Origin: Lucinisca nassula
Taxonomy: Eukaryota > Mollusca > Bivalvia > Lucinida > Lucinidae
Assembly: GCA_963580285.1 (NCBI GenBank)
Contig: OY757011.1
Span: 119,107,874 to 119,171,873 of the forward strand
Direction of reading: 5' to 3'
DNA length: 64,000 nucleotides
The notes under the pieces are model-generated. The model was not told where the DNA came from. It was given only the letters and a program-made list of their open reading frames with translations, and made no database searches. How positions within the stretch are numbered: the first letter of the stretch is position 1; every line of letters begins with the position of its first letter. A program made the position numbers and the translations under genes. Of this stretch, positions 11,306 to 22,554 are shown one piece after another.

Positions 11306-11454
11306 TGATCAAGTTGCCGTTAATAAAAATTAGAGATAATTTACGGGCGCTTTCTCCTATTTTTTCCTTGTCAACGTACGTTGGACATACCAAATGGACA
11401 TACTCATCAGAATCGCCGATGATGCACGGGTGGAAATCAGGGGAACTACCTCGA

Positions 11455-14342
11455 AATTGCGTTAACGCGAATTTGTTCCCACGCCACAGCCGGGTCCACT
11501 CGAGGTTGTGAACACGTCAAGTTTTTTGTAAACAAAGATATGTACTTCGCCATTTTTAGTATGTTTTAAAAAGAATGAGCTTATGAATCTGAATTCCGGC
11601 AATGCTATTCCATGTAAATATGATTTAATTACAGATACAGACCGAACAAACCATTAAATAGTGTATAATTTGAACAGGGCGACCCGCATAAAGCTGACCG
11701 TGATTCTGCATTTTCTCAGTTAGTTGACAGCACACACAGATTTTGTAGCATATTTTCAATTTTCGAAGGGTATTAAAGGTTTCGACGCTGAGCCTGTAAA
11801 AATTGGCTACAACATATCATTGTAACGCAAACCTGTTCATTGTAAAGATTTATTCTTGAAACATTAAGTCGCGTTGCTCACAGACTATCGAGGGTAGCTG
11901 TAACACTATCGGTGTAGTTCCCACGAGCCCATTTTTTGGTTTTAGTTTTACGGCCTATCTATCTATCTATCTTCATATACTGAGTCGGTCATACTTGGCC
12001 ATTACCTCAGTTGGGTGGTGCGCTAAATTTAGAATTTAGCAAAAAAAAAAAAAACCTCACTGGATGAGTTGTTAAAACTATTTACACTCTGCGTTCATAG
12101 GAATACTAAAAGGCATACCTCAGGTCTCAATCTACACCACGCGGGCTTTGAACTCCTCTGCAGTTTTGGCATTTACCACAGAGGAGGGAAGGCTTTCCAC
12201 TGATAAATAGTAATAGGGAAGAAAGAATTCTTCAGGGCATCACTATAGGCCTGGTACCTACGATATTGACTGTTGTTTAATTTTGATGCCCTTGTTTGAG
12301 TTGAAGTAGTCACAGGGGTCAAGTATTTATCTTTATTAAGAGACACTGTGTCAGAGTTAAAGAAGGTTAAAGAGGACTGCTCACGACGGGCCTCCAACGA
12401 TGCCCACTCAAGCTCATCGAGCATTTCACCAACACTACTTCTGTACCGCAATCGCCTGCAGGTCCATCGGGCAGCCGTCCTATGAACCTTCCTAACCTGT
12501 TGAATCAGAGTTTTAACATGAGGATGCCAAACAGGTGATGCATACTCGAGTTGAGGTCGAACCAAGGTTTTGTATGCAACATCCTTTGTCTGCCTAGGAG
12601 CAAAACCCAAATTGCGTCTACGAAACTCTAATGTCCTAGTTGCCTCAGATGTAATCTCAGAAATATGTTAACCCCAATCGAGATTATCAGTGATGGTGAT
12701 ACCAAGATATTTTGCGGACTTGACATAGTCCAATGAATGCTGATGTAGTGAGTCGTCGAATTTAATCTGCTTGTCTGGATGGTGCCGTGACACACTCATT
12801 GAATGACATTTAGCCACATTGAACTTCATTTGCCAATCGGCCTCCAAACGTGCTAGGCTATCCGATAAGGTAGTCAGAACAATTCTATATATTCCTATAC
12901 AAAACACAATCATTAGCAAACAAACGAACAGATGACCTGATATTATCCGGAAGATCATTAATAAATATCAAGAAAAGGACCGTTCTAAGTACCGAACCTT
13001 GTGGGACACCAGACAAAACAGGGACTTGAATCAAATACAACTTGTTGTGTGCGTCCAGACAGCCATTAGCTAATCCACTTGAGTGTGGATCCTCTTATCC
13101 CACAATGATCCAATTTATACAATAGCCTCCTGTGAGGTACCTTGTCGAAGGCCTTGGCAAAATCCATAATAATCGGATCAGTCTGTTTGTGGCCACGATT
13201 AATGGCCCCATCGAGATTGCTCACCATGTCATGGTAGAATTGAACTAGTTGAGTTTCACAAAACCTTCGGATTCGGAAACCGTGTTGACAATCAGTAAGA
13301 ATGCTTTCAGAGGCTAGGTGATTGTTGACGGCCTTTTCAAGATTATTTCGAGCCGATCGTTAATCAGAGGTTTACTCGGAGAAACAAACACCTGGCCTTC
13401 CGTTGCAGAATTTGCTGTGTCACATGTGACCCAAGCGAGGCTTGAACCACAGCTGTGAAGAAAAGTATGCTTTCATACATGGACAAAATAATGAATCACT
13501 TCTTTATGTGAGGCACAATGCACGATATAATATCTGAGTTTGTACTCGTTTTTAAAAAATAGAACATGCTTTATAGCATAAGTTGTGAAACAATATAATT
13601 ACCTAGTATTTAAATAGTTTGGCTTATTGTTTCATTAAGTTTGCACACAAGGATTATCCGCATCCGTCCGGGTAAAATTCCCACAAAATTGAAAGCAACG
13701 TCTCCAAAATGACTATATTGTTGATGGTGATGTTAAACCTCAATTCAAACAAACAAACATTAATATTATAAAGCAAGAACTAGTTTTAAAAACGGGCACA
13801 AACCGTGCATTGTGACACACATAAAGAATTGATTCATTATTTTATGCAAGCATACTTATCTTCACAGCTGCGGTTCGAGCTTCGCTTGGGTCACATGTGA
13901 CACAGCAAATTCTGCAACGGAAGGTCGGGTGTATCTTTCTCCGGGTAAACCTCTGATTAACGATCGGCTCGAAATAAGTTAAATAATTTTGAAAAGGCTG
14001 CAAAACCAAAACCAAAAAATGAGCTCGTACCCTTCGAAAATTGAAAATATTCCACAAAATCTGTGCGTGCTATAAACTAACAGAAAATGCAGAATCACGG
14101 TCGGCTTTATGCGGGTCGCCCTGTCCAAATTATACACTATTTAATGGTTTGTTTGGTCTGTATCTGTAATTAAATCATATTTACATGGAATAGCATTGCC
14201 GGAAATCTGATTCATTAGCTCATTCTTTTTAAAACATACTAAAAGGCGAAGTACTTACCTTTGTTTACCAAAAACTTGACGTGTTCACTACCTCGAGAGG
14301 ACCCGGATATGACGTGGGAATAAATTCGCGTTAACGCAATTG
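11455..14342. repeat. Large inverted duplication split by a LINE fragment
   Basis: Left arm: 11455-11955 continuing at 13334-13580. Right arm: about 13765-14342, reverse complement. Both outer ends carry AATTGCGTTAACGCGAATTT; both contain ACACTATTTAATGGTTTGTT, GTGATTCTGCATTTTCT and a type B SINE. The left arm has an extra ~145 bp at 11775-11920. The loop (13580-13765) holds a SINE-A tail fragment. Whether this was a transposon or a local inverted duplication cannot be told. Confidence 0.85.
11956..13333 (-). pseudogene. 5'-truncated non-LTR retrotransposon (RT fragment)
   Basis: On the minus strand the translation shows reverse-transcriptase motifs in order: MDFAKAFDKVPH near 13150, then VLFLIFINDLPDNI near 12955, then FANDCVL near 12910 (the catalytic FADD/YADD box with Asp to Asn), MKFNVAKCHSM near 12810, KYLGITITDNLDWG near 12680, and a thumb/C-terminal part ending VVNAKTAEEFKARVV with TAG at 12132-12134. 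It is dead: a frameshift near 12890, an in-frame TAA at 12668-12670, and another frameshift near 12195. The 3' end carries a (GATA)n-type tail (11956-11972). ACGGCC flanks both ends (11950-11955, 13328-13333), a possible target duplication. The layout suggests a CR1/Jockey-like LINE. Confidence 0.88.
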
Positions 14343-14948
14343 GGCCCGTGTTCTAATAAGTAACGCAACATACTTTCATTTTTTAAGCAAATTGAATGGA
14401 TGTACCTTATTTATCCCCACTATTCCTTTATACCTAGTTTTATGATTTACACGTGTCCTGTTGAATACATTAATTTTGCTTGCCATTTCCGACTGTCACT
14501 GAATCAAATCCCTTGACGCTGGAGGTTCAAGTGGGCCAGAAAATCGTCCACCTGGGTGAGGATGAGCATAACTGCATTGTGTTATGGTGGCCATCATGGC
14601 TATCAGATCAGTTTGCCTTTAACCCATATATGAAAATTGAATCTTCCACCTAATAAGTTTCGAGTGGGCCATTTCCAATACTAGTGGTGGTAGATTTGTT
14701 TTGTTTGTTGTACTTCATACAAAAATGCCAGGTCATTTAGCAAATAATGTATGATCTGGGTCTGCACTGTGCGGCCCATGTCTCAAAAATAGGACGCTTA
14801 ATCTGCATGTTGCCTTGATGCTTCTGGTTAAGTTTCTGACTGAGGATTCAGGAGGTGATGTTGGTGCAGAATGAAGCTAGGGTGTCCCTCCCACAATGCC
14901 TCCCATCGAGTTTCTGCTCAGTCGGACATTCAGTTCGAGAGATGTCGT

Positions 14949-15132
14949 TTAACCCTTATCTTGCTGAATATTCAATTTAGCCACACCCGTTTCTGATTTT
15001 GAACCAATCAGATTACTTGGTGTAATTTATTCCTACGGATTCATAAACCGGATGTCAAACAATGTAGATCTGATCTGGATCTACAATGTTTGCAAAGATA
15101 GGGGTTGTCGTGAACAGCAGGATAAGGGTTAA
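14949..15132. mobile_element. TTAACCC MITE, intact 184 bp
   Basis: It starts TTAACCCTTATCTTGCTG and ends CAGCAGGATAAGGGTTAA. The inner part has a weak hairpin (AATGTAGATCTGATCTGGAT and its partner). A diverged relative is at about 15530-15655. Confidence 0.85.
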
Positions 15133-16083
15133 GATGGCCATCGGAACGGAAAGACTTTAGCAATTCTGAATCATAAAGTCTAACATCAAGTTTGAGCTGA
15201 ATCCTACTTTTGGTTCGGGAAGGAATACTGTTTGTTTAAAAGAACCCACCACATTCTCGCCCCCACCCCTCTCCCCCACCTCTGGCGTCGAACGGAACTA
15301 CAGTCAAATCTGTCATAGTAGCATGCATTTAGTTCCCAGAAAATGCAATTACATTAAAATTCACCTGTATCAAGCAAGCACCCGCTGTCTTAAGCAAGCA
15401 CATTGTGAGGTGCTTGCATAATACAGTTTGGACTTTATTACTATTTTAGTAATTCGGAATATCCCAAAAGGACGACGGACAACAGTCCACGGTAAAAGCT
15501 GACCTCGGGCTTTGCTCCAGATGAGCCGATAATTTGTTTATTCAATATCACAAACTGAATGATTAACAGTGTAGATTTGTTCAGATGGCCTTCAGATCTG
15601 AATCTACGCGGTTTTCACAGGTAGGATTATCTAGGTAAAGAAGGACAAGGATTAACTTGAATAGCCCCAATCTGTAACAAATTTTGCTGTTCGTACCAAT
15701 ATATAGTAGCCTAAATCTGAACTGGCATAGATTAGATTGGGTGACATGAACAAGCGGCAATTTCTTGCTGCTCTGTCTTCCTCAGAAGGGTTGTTATTAC
15801 GTCCTATTGGGCACATGACATTGCCAAAGCAAAGTGCATTGATATGACGTTGCCTAAACGTTGTTTGCCTGCTGGGAAGATAAATGCAAACATTAACCAC
15901 TGACATTCAACGCAATTTCTATTCCGTATAAATGGTTTTCAGATAAAATCAAGGAATTTAGAGCTTCGATTTGTCTGATAAACTGCAGGCTGATTCCGCT
16001 ATTATTTCCGTTTTCCCCACGGGATGTTAATATTCTACCCAAGCTCAGGTTTTGTTTGCAGCAGCATAGTTATAGAATAAGCA

Positions 16084-16521
16084 ATTCTAAACAACGCGCA
16101 AATGCAATGGAAAGTAACTGTGATTTATTCCGCAACAAATCACTGGGCGGAAGAGCGTGACGCGAAAAACCGCCGTTTTATAGCGCCACTCGAAGTTTGT
16201 ATGACGTTAGATGGTGAAACGTTATTGTTTCTCATCAAAAACTCTACAAAAGGGCATAAATGTGTGTGACAGTCCATAATATTCGCAGTATTTCTTCTAA
16301 CAATGGCGGAGGATTGGGAGAATTTGAAAGAAACAACACAATTGTCGAATTTTAGTGTTTTAGAATCGACATGTGTGATTTGTTGAGTAATAAACCACAG
16401 TTTGTTGTTCAGTTGTAACAAGAAAAATAACACGCGCTACGCGGTCGTGATTTGAACTATTTACAAATGACCTCCAAACTGTGATTTATCGCTCAACAAA
16501 TCACTGATAGATATGGTCTAT
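16084..16521. mobile_element. Palindromic element with CAACAAATCAC ends
   Basis: It holds ATTCCGCAACAAATCAC near the left end and CAACAAATCACTGATAGA at the right, with an internal inverted copy (GTGATTTGTTG near 16375). It is homologous to 22690-23150. A minus frame (16140-16433) contains SQ..AIVRRN, also present in the other copy, but no known domain. Confidence 0.65.
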
Positions 16522-16639
16522 TCAATAAATGCACCCCTGGCATAAAGTGCTGACGGCGCTGGTCGGCCAATTATCTCTGAGTGGAGGCTGGAAAAATGGT
16601 TCAGAACCGGGACTTCGATTGTTTCATTTAACCCTTAAA

Positions 16640-16715
16640 TTTCTGTGATTTAAGCAAACAGTGTAGTCCTGATCAGATGCCACGTTCTGTTCTAAGTCTA
16701 CACAGTTTGCCAGTC
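16640..16715. repeat. GCAAACAGTG hairpin repeat
   Basis: GCAAACAGTGTAGTCCTGAT and the partial inverse TCTACACAGTTTGCC form the hairpin. It is one of at least a dozen copies in the window (see the 37985 copy). Confidence 0.75.
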
Positions 16716-16986
16716 AAACCCACTCTATGTTTTACATATAACCACATCACTGACATTACAACGAAAAAAAGATGAAATTAAAACAAATAAGGGTTCGTAT
16801 AAACGCGATTTGCGAAGGGGTCAATGATAGTCACGTGGATATCAACAATGTAATTTTGCTTATATATAAGTTTGGCTCGAATGACAAACAATCGGTCTAA
16901 CATCCACTACTTGATGTCCTCTAGTAAAAGACCACCTTTGGAACCACCAATTTTGAACAGTCTCTAAAGTGGTCTTAGTATAGGAA

Positions 16987-17193
16987 TGTTGATACCTGCC
17001 GGGCAACATTCTTTCGTGGAGATTGATCATGAAATCTTTTCTATGCTCATTCTCTCCCTTCCGCTGATTCAAGAAGGACAGTTGTCAGTTTCTGGCGAAA
17101 GAATGTGCACTGTACTGGTTAACTGCTTACGTATAAGCCTGCCCAGGAAAATGTGGATAGGTAAACTGACCGGCTCAAAAATGACCTAAATTA
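16987..17193 (+). mobile_element. SINE-D fragment (headless)
   Basis: It shares CAACATTCTTTCGTGGAGAT, CAGTTGTCAGTTTCTGGCGA, GCCTGCCCAGGAAAATGTGG and GGCTCAAAAATGACCTAAAT with the complete copy at 24393-24700 (opposite strand). The tRNA-like head and the tail are missing. Confidence 0.85.
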
Positions 17194-17202
17194 GCCATAT
17201 GC

Positions 17203-17388
17203 TCACTTATTTCGAGCCGATCGTTAATCAGAGGTGGGTGAAAACCGGAGTACCCGGAGAATACCACCTGACCTGCCATTGCAGAACTTGGCGTCTCACA
17301 TGTGGCCCGAGCCGGGCGCAACCCACAGCGGTGAGAGACTTAATGATTAAGAGTCAGCGCTCTTGTCCACCAGGGACTTGGGGCTGTT
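17203..17388 (-). mobile_element. tRNA-derived SINE, type B
   Basis: Reverse orientation. It runs from TTATTTCGAGCCGATCGTTA through CACATGTGGCCCGAGCC to a head containing TTAATGATTAAGAGTCAGCG. Confidence 0.82.
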
Positions 17389-17464
17389 ATTTTAATGAAT
17401 TAAAGACAGCGAAGAGCAGACCCTACTGACAATGAAAATAAAGTAGTCTAGAATGTGTTTTCAA

Positions 17465-17840
17465 TGAGGTGCTCTTTTACTGTAGATCCCCTATTTTGAT
17501 ATCACTTATTCAATTTAGTGATATCACTAATTCGATTTTGAGATATCACATAATCATGTCTATTTAGTGATACCACTAAATCGAATTAGTGACATCACAG
17601 AATTAGTGATATCACAAAATCAGTTCAGCGATAGCACTTATTCGATTTTGTGATACCACGAAAAATAGATTTGATTTAATGATATCACTTATTCTTTTTA
17701 GTGATGTCATTAAATCGAATTCGATTTTGTGATTTCGCAAATTCATCTCTATTTAGTGGTATCACTAAATAGAATGTTATGCCACTAATTCGATTTAGTG
17801 ATATTAAAAAATAGGGGATATAAAGTAAAAAGGCACCTCA
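17465..17840. mobile_element. Foldback element of GTGATATCAC repeats with TIRs
   Basis: The ends TGAGGTGCTCTTTTACT (17465) and AGTAAAAAGGCACCTCA (to 17840) are inverted copies, continuing inward as CCCCTATTTT and its inverse. The inside is about ten short units of TTAGTGATATCACTAAATCG type, each self-complementary. A decayed relative is at about 59785-59890. Confidence 0.85.
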
Positions 17841-18271
17841 TGGTTTTTCTACCCCGAAAAGGTTTCACTGGTTGCCCTCAATCCAATAGTGATTTTTCTG
17901 AAGAAAGTTTTTCGTATCATACGTTATAAAGCTCTCCTTTCATTTCGTTTGCCTATTGTGCATGGGAGAAAAAAAAGTTAGCACATCGTAATAAATTATA
18001 CACTGACCTCATGTAGGTAGAATGCATGAAACAGAAATCTTCATTTGAATTAATGCAGTCCAAACAAACCACAAGAATTTGGAAAAAGAAAACAAACGAG
18101 GTATTTTCGTAAGTTTCAGTGGCCCTTTTGAAAGGCCGGTGAGTATATTCTGCATGTGTAGGAGATGAGAAGTCAAACGCACAGCATTTTTAATGTGAGA
18201 ACATTCGTATTGGCTGTCATCATGCAGTTACGGAAATTGCATTCATTTCCGTATCCTACATGGCGTTAAAG

Positions 18272-18623
18272 CAACGACTTATCAACCTCAATGCAACAGC
18301 ACGTCGTTGCATCGACGTTGATAATGCGTTTCCAGCACGAAAACACGCCTGTATAATTTTTACCCCCTTGAACCCCACTTTTATATTGTAAAACTGGGGT
18401 TGACAGGGGTATACTTTATTTTTCTTATTTCTGCTCTAACATTTTGAGCGGAAATAAGAAAAATCTCACAATTTTTCATCTTAAAAGTTTCGTTTTTCGG
18501 CGGCAAAGATTACAATGTGTTTGTATAGGCGTGTTTTCATAATGAACTTGAGCAACGACTTATCAACGTCAATGCAACAACACGTCATTGCATCGACGTT
18601 GATAATGCGTTTCCTACACGTTG
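18272..18623. repeat. Direct repeats flanking MITE copy B
   Basis: About 62 bp at 18272-18333 (CAACGACTTATCAACCTCAA to TTGATAATGCGTTTC) recur at 18551-18615. The element at 18335-18544 lies between. Related GTTGCATCGACGTTGA words occur at 5110, 8340, 15840, 20940, 49995, 52390 and 54335. The right copy ends ~25 bp from the exon 2 donor. Confidence 0.85.
18335..18544 (+). mobile_element. CGAAAACACGCC MITE, copy B
   Basis: The ends are GCACGAAAACACGCCTGTAT and TATAGGCGTGTTTTCATAAT. The palindromic core is collapsed to about 30 nt. It lies 104 bp downstream of the exon 2 donor. Confidence 0.88.
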
Positions 18624-18648
18624 AACGGCTGCTCGGCTGGGCACTAAC

Positions 18649-18800
18649 CTTTGGACTAGAATATCTAACTCGTTTCCGCCTCGTATTATCTCCATCTTCG
18701 CTTGTTCATGGTTCATTTGGTGCGCAGGAGCGCCATTTACATACAGCAACCTGTCACCTTCTCTCAGTCCTTGACGGGATGCCACGCTTTTTGGGTTCAC
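18649..18800 (-). CDS. Coding exon 2: second half of PDZ domain
   Basis: It encodes residues 39-88 plus two bases of codon 89. The acceptor is a T-rich run ending CAG (18801-18803) and the donor is GTTAGT (18643-18648). The translation starts VNPKS, contains GLREGDRLLYVNG (residues 49-61, the conserved turn before strand D in PDZ), then MNHEQA (67-72), which corresponds to the THxEA start of helix alpha-B in PDLIM proteins, and ends in the final strand (LDILVQ). Splitting the PDZ just before the 'TPGGKA'-like segment resembles the vertebrate PDLIM arrangement as I remember it. At 152 bp the exon is not a multiple of three; skipping it would shift exon 3 out of frame. Confidence 0.92.
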
Positions 18801-18880
18801 CTGAAAAAAAAGAAGATGACAAACATACAATAATGCTATTCTCAATGTTTGTTATTGTCTAAGCCCATGGGCATAGACAT

Positions 18881-19058
18881 TATTCATCATATTTGCATTA
18901 TTTGCTGGCTCCAAGCTTGCACATTGTCAATAATGGAAAAAACAGGTAACCAGACCCCCCTGACCTTGAAAGGTCAGGGGGGTCTTGGTACCTGTTTTTC
19001 CAACACTGATAACCCTCAGACTAGGAACCAGCAGATAATGCAAATAATAAGGTGAATA
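18881..19058. mobile_element. Foldback element next to exon 2
   Basis: Outer arms ATTTGCATTATTTGCTGG and its inverse (CCAGCAGATAATGCAAAT); inner arms GGTAACCAGACCCCCCTGAC and its inverse. The centre is TGACCTTGAAAGGTCA at 18960-18975. It lies about 80 bp upstream of the exon 2 acceptor in gene direction. Confidence 0.88.
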
Positions 19059-19624
19059 GACACAGAGTTTAACACGGAAGTACAGCCATTAGTTACCCAC
19101 AATGCACGTTGACCTTTATATTTTTATTATGTAACACCAAGTATAGGCTTTCACAAGTTGAAAAAGTGGCCCATAACAAGTATAAGCTTTCACACAAAAA
19201 ATGAGGCCCACGGGCTGAGCACAGAATTGCTATCACATTTGTACAAGCCCATATTTGACCACGAGGGACCACTGCCTATCCTATAAGCGCACCAGGAGCC
19301 GAAGGGGAGATCTGGTGAGATAAAAACTTGCCTCGTCGTTAGCAACATTTTTGGGTTAATCTTCAATTAGTTGGAAATGGTGTACCTAATATCTCCAAAC
19401 GTTTCCAAGCATTCCATTTGTTACAATTATATTGAAGTTGCACATGTGCCTTTATAAAGATGAAAAGGTACTTTTTGACAAAATTACAGCATTTCAGACA
19501 TTATATATCAGTCGGCAGGATCCTGAGTGCAGACTGGCAATTAGAATATTGCCAAAGACAGTTTTAAAATTGTATAAACGTATCTCTTGGATATAACACT
19601 AGACATCAACATTTAATCACACTA

Positions 19625-19850
19625 GTACTGGTAAACAGCTTAGAGGATCTAAGCCTGTCCAGGAGCCCGGGTGCGAGGCGGACCGTCCATGCTAATAAAC
19701 CCTATTGGTTTAATTGGGCGACAGGGCTTGAGATGTCATTTCATCTCAATGTCGGGTAAAAGTCCCACAAAATTGGAAGCAACGTCTCCAAAATGACCTT
19801 TACAGTGTTGGCGGGGACGTTAAACCTCAAATCAAACAAACAAAATCAAC
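19625..19850 (+). mobile_element. SINE-A copy (5'-truncated)
   Basis: It runs from GGTAAACAGCTTAGAGGATC through GACAGGGCTTGAGATGTCAT and GTCGGGTAAAAGTCCCACAA to GACGTTAAACCTCAAATCAA and an AAAC tail. SINE-A is ~300 bp; its head (GGGGCTTGAAGAAATAGA) is not obviously tRNA-like. Confidence 0.88.
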
Positions 19851-19920
19851 ATTTAATATTTGCTGAGCATAGATCTAGCTTTTTGTAAAAGCTATACTTG
19901 TTTTACAGAGAGATACATAT

Positions 19921-20180
19921 CATTGCGTTATATTATTTTGACTCCTGAAACTCCACCTTTATATATTAAACTGGAGTCAACAATGGTATACATTATTTTT
20001 TCTTATTTCTGCTCAAAAGCAGATTGTGAGTATACTTGTTAGAACCGCCTCGTCGAAGCGGTTCTTACGATTACCCACAGTCTGTTTTGACCAGTAATTC
20101 GAAAAATATCAAGTTTTTTTGTATCTGAAAAATTTCAATTTTTGGTGGTAAGGTTTTCAATATACTTGAGAAGGCGTGTT
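19921..20180 (+). mobile_element. CGAAAACACGCC MITE, copy C
   Basis: It has the TTATTTCTGCTCAAAAGCAG and GTTAGAACCGCCTCGTCGAA core and the AGAAGGCGTGTTTTTTT right end. The left TIR is decayed. Confidence 0.78.
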
Positions 20181-20456
20181 TTTTTTTTTGTTTTTTTTTT
20201 TTTAACAAAATGAATTCCTATTTCTTCCCTTTAACTGGTTCTTTTTGGCATTGTAATTTTCGCGACTCTACCAAATTAGGGTAAGGATTGATTAAGTGAT
20301 TCATAACTCCTTAAACCGGAATGAAAGTTTCTTAACTTTTTTACATACTGGACAATGAAAATCGCCGGAAAATGCAAAATCGCCGGTTTTTACCCATTGA
20401 CAAAGTATTGCGACAAAGTCTGAAAGTAGAGGGACAAGGTCTGAACTCATCTTTAG

Positions 20457-20752
20457 ACCCCCGCCCATTGCGGTATAGAGAAATAGATTAGGCTGCACGG
20501 TGCTTCCATCCGAAGGTGAAACTAGCCGCACAGGAGTACTGGTAAACTGCTCAGAAGGACTAAGCCTGCCCAGGCAAAGTGGTGCTTGTCAGACTGTCCT
20601 TGCATATAAACCACATTGGTTTGTTTGGGCGGTATGAGTTGAGATGTCATTTCATCTCAATGTCGGGTAAAAGTTCCACAAAATTAGAAGCAACTTCTCC
20701 AAAATAACCTAAATAGTGTTGACGGGGACGTAAAACCTCAATTCAATCAAAT
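20457..20752 (+). mobile_element. SINE-A copy
   Basis: It starts GACCCCCGCCCATTGCGGTA and ends GACGTAAAACCTCAATTCAA; near full length with many substitutions. Confidence 0.88.
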
Positions 20753-21739
20753 GAACTAATCTTTTTTTGTTATATGACCAAATTGAGGAACAATAAAAGC
20801 TCAAAGGGTTTCGTCGATTTACACCATAAGAATCTGATGTTATTTATTGGTTTGATCTGATATTTATTTTTCTATTCTTTAATTATTTATCTGCTCCTAG
20901 CAGACACATGTCGTAGTTGTGACATCACATTAACGTCGGTACGTCATGGCGTTGATGCAACGTCACATCACAGTCTGGAGGCCTCAAAGACTCCAAAATA
21001 AGTGAGCCCTGACATAAAATCAAGAGTCATGCACTGTACAGTGTTTTCTATTGAAGGTTTATAGTTACTGAGTCTCACACCTCTAAAAATTGTCTGAGGG
21101 CTCGCAGGTATTCTGAAACACTGAGACTAGCTATTTTCGGCCAATTAGGCCTCGTCAATTACCCTCAGTGGATTTTACAAAGGGGAATACGGACTCAATC
21201 AACGATCTCAAAGGATAAGAAACTGTAATCTACACGATGTTGAATTATACAGGGTGACCTTTTACGACCACCACTGGCCACTTGACACCAGCTTACATAT
21301 CTTCCAGAAAAAAAGAGATCCCTGTGCCTAGTCCTGACCCTTACATAACGAAAGCGAGGCCTATTTGCGGAGGAAACGACATGCACTTTTTTCATTTTTA
21401 AATAAAATCAGGCTCAAAAATTCATGTGAAATCTTTGCCGATTCACATGAAATATTAACCCCTATTTTATTTAAAAAATATGAAAAAATGCAATTGTCGT
21501 CTGCAAACAGTCGTGACTGGCGTTACTGTACGCGTTTTACAAATTCAAGAGAGTGCTTCACTTGACTATACATGTATTGCCTAAACAATATTTCGTATAT
21601 AAATCATAATCTGCTTTTTTTGATATTGTTTATCTTTCACCGAAAAATTGAAATAATGCAGACATTATGTGTTAAACAAAATAGATCTGATCAAGGCTGA
21701 TAAGCAATTTCTCTGCGTGCTCATATATTTTATGCGAAA

Positions 21740-21925
21740 TGCCAGTAACCTTAAGACGCCAAGAAAAAATGCATGTGAAAATGTTGTCTGCTTTCGTCGT
21801 CTGTTCAATTTCGAACAGACAAATAGTGTGGGCCCTGATCAGACTGCCCCTCTAGGAACAGTCTGCTCTGGGTCCACTGTGTTTGCAACACCGACTTTTA
21901 AAGTAGCCTGCGAACAACAAAGCAA
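21740..21925. repeat. Dispersed repeat pair (copy 1)
   Basis: TTAAGACGCCAAGAAAAA, then GTTGTCTGCTTTCGTCGTCT, and a GTGTGGGCCCTGATCAGACT / AGTCTGCTCTGGGTCCACTG hairpin. It is homologous to 52645-52850. Confidence 0.75.
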
Positions 21926-21937
21926 TCTACCCGTTGA

Positions 21938-22242
21938 TTTGTTTGTTTGTTTGATTTGAGGATTAACGTCCCCGTCAACACTGTAAAGGTCATTTTGGAG
22001 ACGTTGCTTCCAATTTTGTGGGACTTTTACCCGACATTGAGATGAAATGACGTCTCAAGCCCTGTCGCCCAATGAAACCAATAGGGTTATTAGCTTGGAC
22101 GGTCCACCTCGCACCGCGGTTCCTGGACAGGCTTAGATCCTCTAAGCGGTTTACCAGTACTAGTGTGCGGGCCGGATTCAGCTCTGCGTGGAAGCAGCAT
22201 GCAGCCCATATATTTCTTCAAGCCTCTATGGGCGGGGGCCGT
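21938..22242 (-). mobile_element. SINE-A copy with 12-bp target duplication
   Basis: It is flanked by TCTACCCGTTGA at 21926-21937 and 22243-22254. Full length, about 305 bp, with the AAAC tail at the left (minus orientation). Confidence 0.93.
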
Positions 22243-22315
22243 TCTACCCGTTGAATGAAATTATCTGATTTCGAACTTAGTTTTATGTGAATCAAATTAA
22301 GTTTACAATTCCAGT

Positions 22316-22554
22316 CATTACGAAAGCAGGCCTATATAAATTTTACCACCAAAAATGAAAATTTTCAGATATAAAATTGTAGTATTTTTCTTGTTTCTGC
22401 TCAAAACATAGATTGTGGGTACTCGAATGAGTACCCACAATCTATGTTTTTGAGCAGAAATAAGAAAAATAATGTATATCCCTGCAAACCCCAGCTTTAC
22501 TATATAAAAGTGGGGTTCGAGGGGGTCAATTTACATAGGCATGTTTTCGTTATG
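22316..22554 (-). mobile_element. CGAAAACACGCC MITE, copy D
   Basis: CATTACGAAAGCAGGCCTAT at the left and TAGGCATGTTTTCGTTATG at the right. The core hairpin is GATTGTGGGTACTCGAATGA mirrored; the GGGGTTCGAGGGGG side lies on the right, so it is inverted relative to copies A and B. Confidence 0.88.

Larger units (their letters stand above)
5043..18648 (-). other. Intron 2 (13.6 kb), repeat-filled
   Basis: It is bounded by GTTAGT (18648 side) and TTCCAG (5043 side). It contains the elements listed separately. Stretches where I see no gene or clear repeat family: 5043-5270, 7886-8036, 8271-8461, 8653-9050, 10661-11070 (apart from a GCGC-rich palindrome remnant near 10670-10690), 14343-14948, 15133-15529 and 17841-18271. 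A reading frame at 15652-15906 is not supported as coding. Confidence 0.8.
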
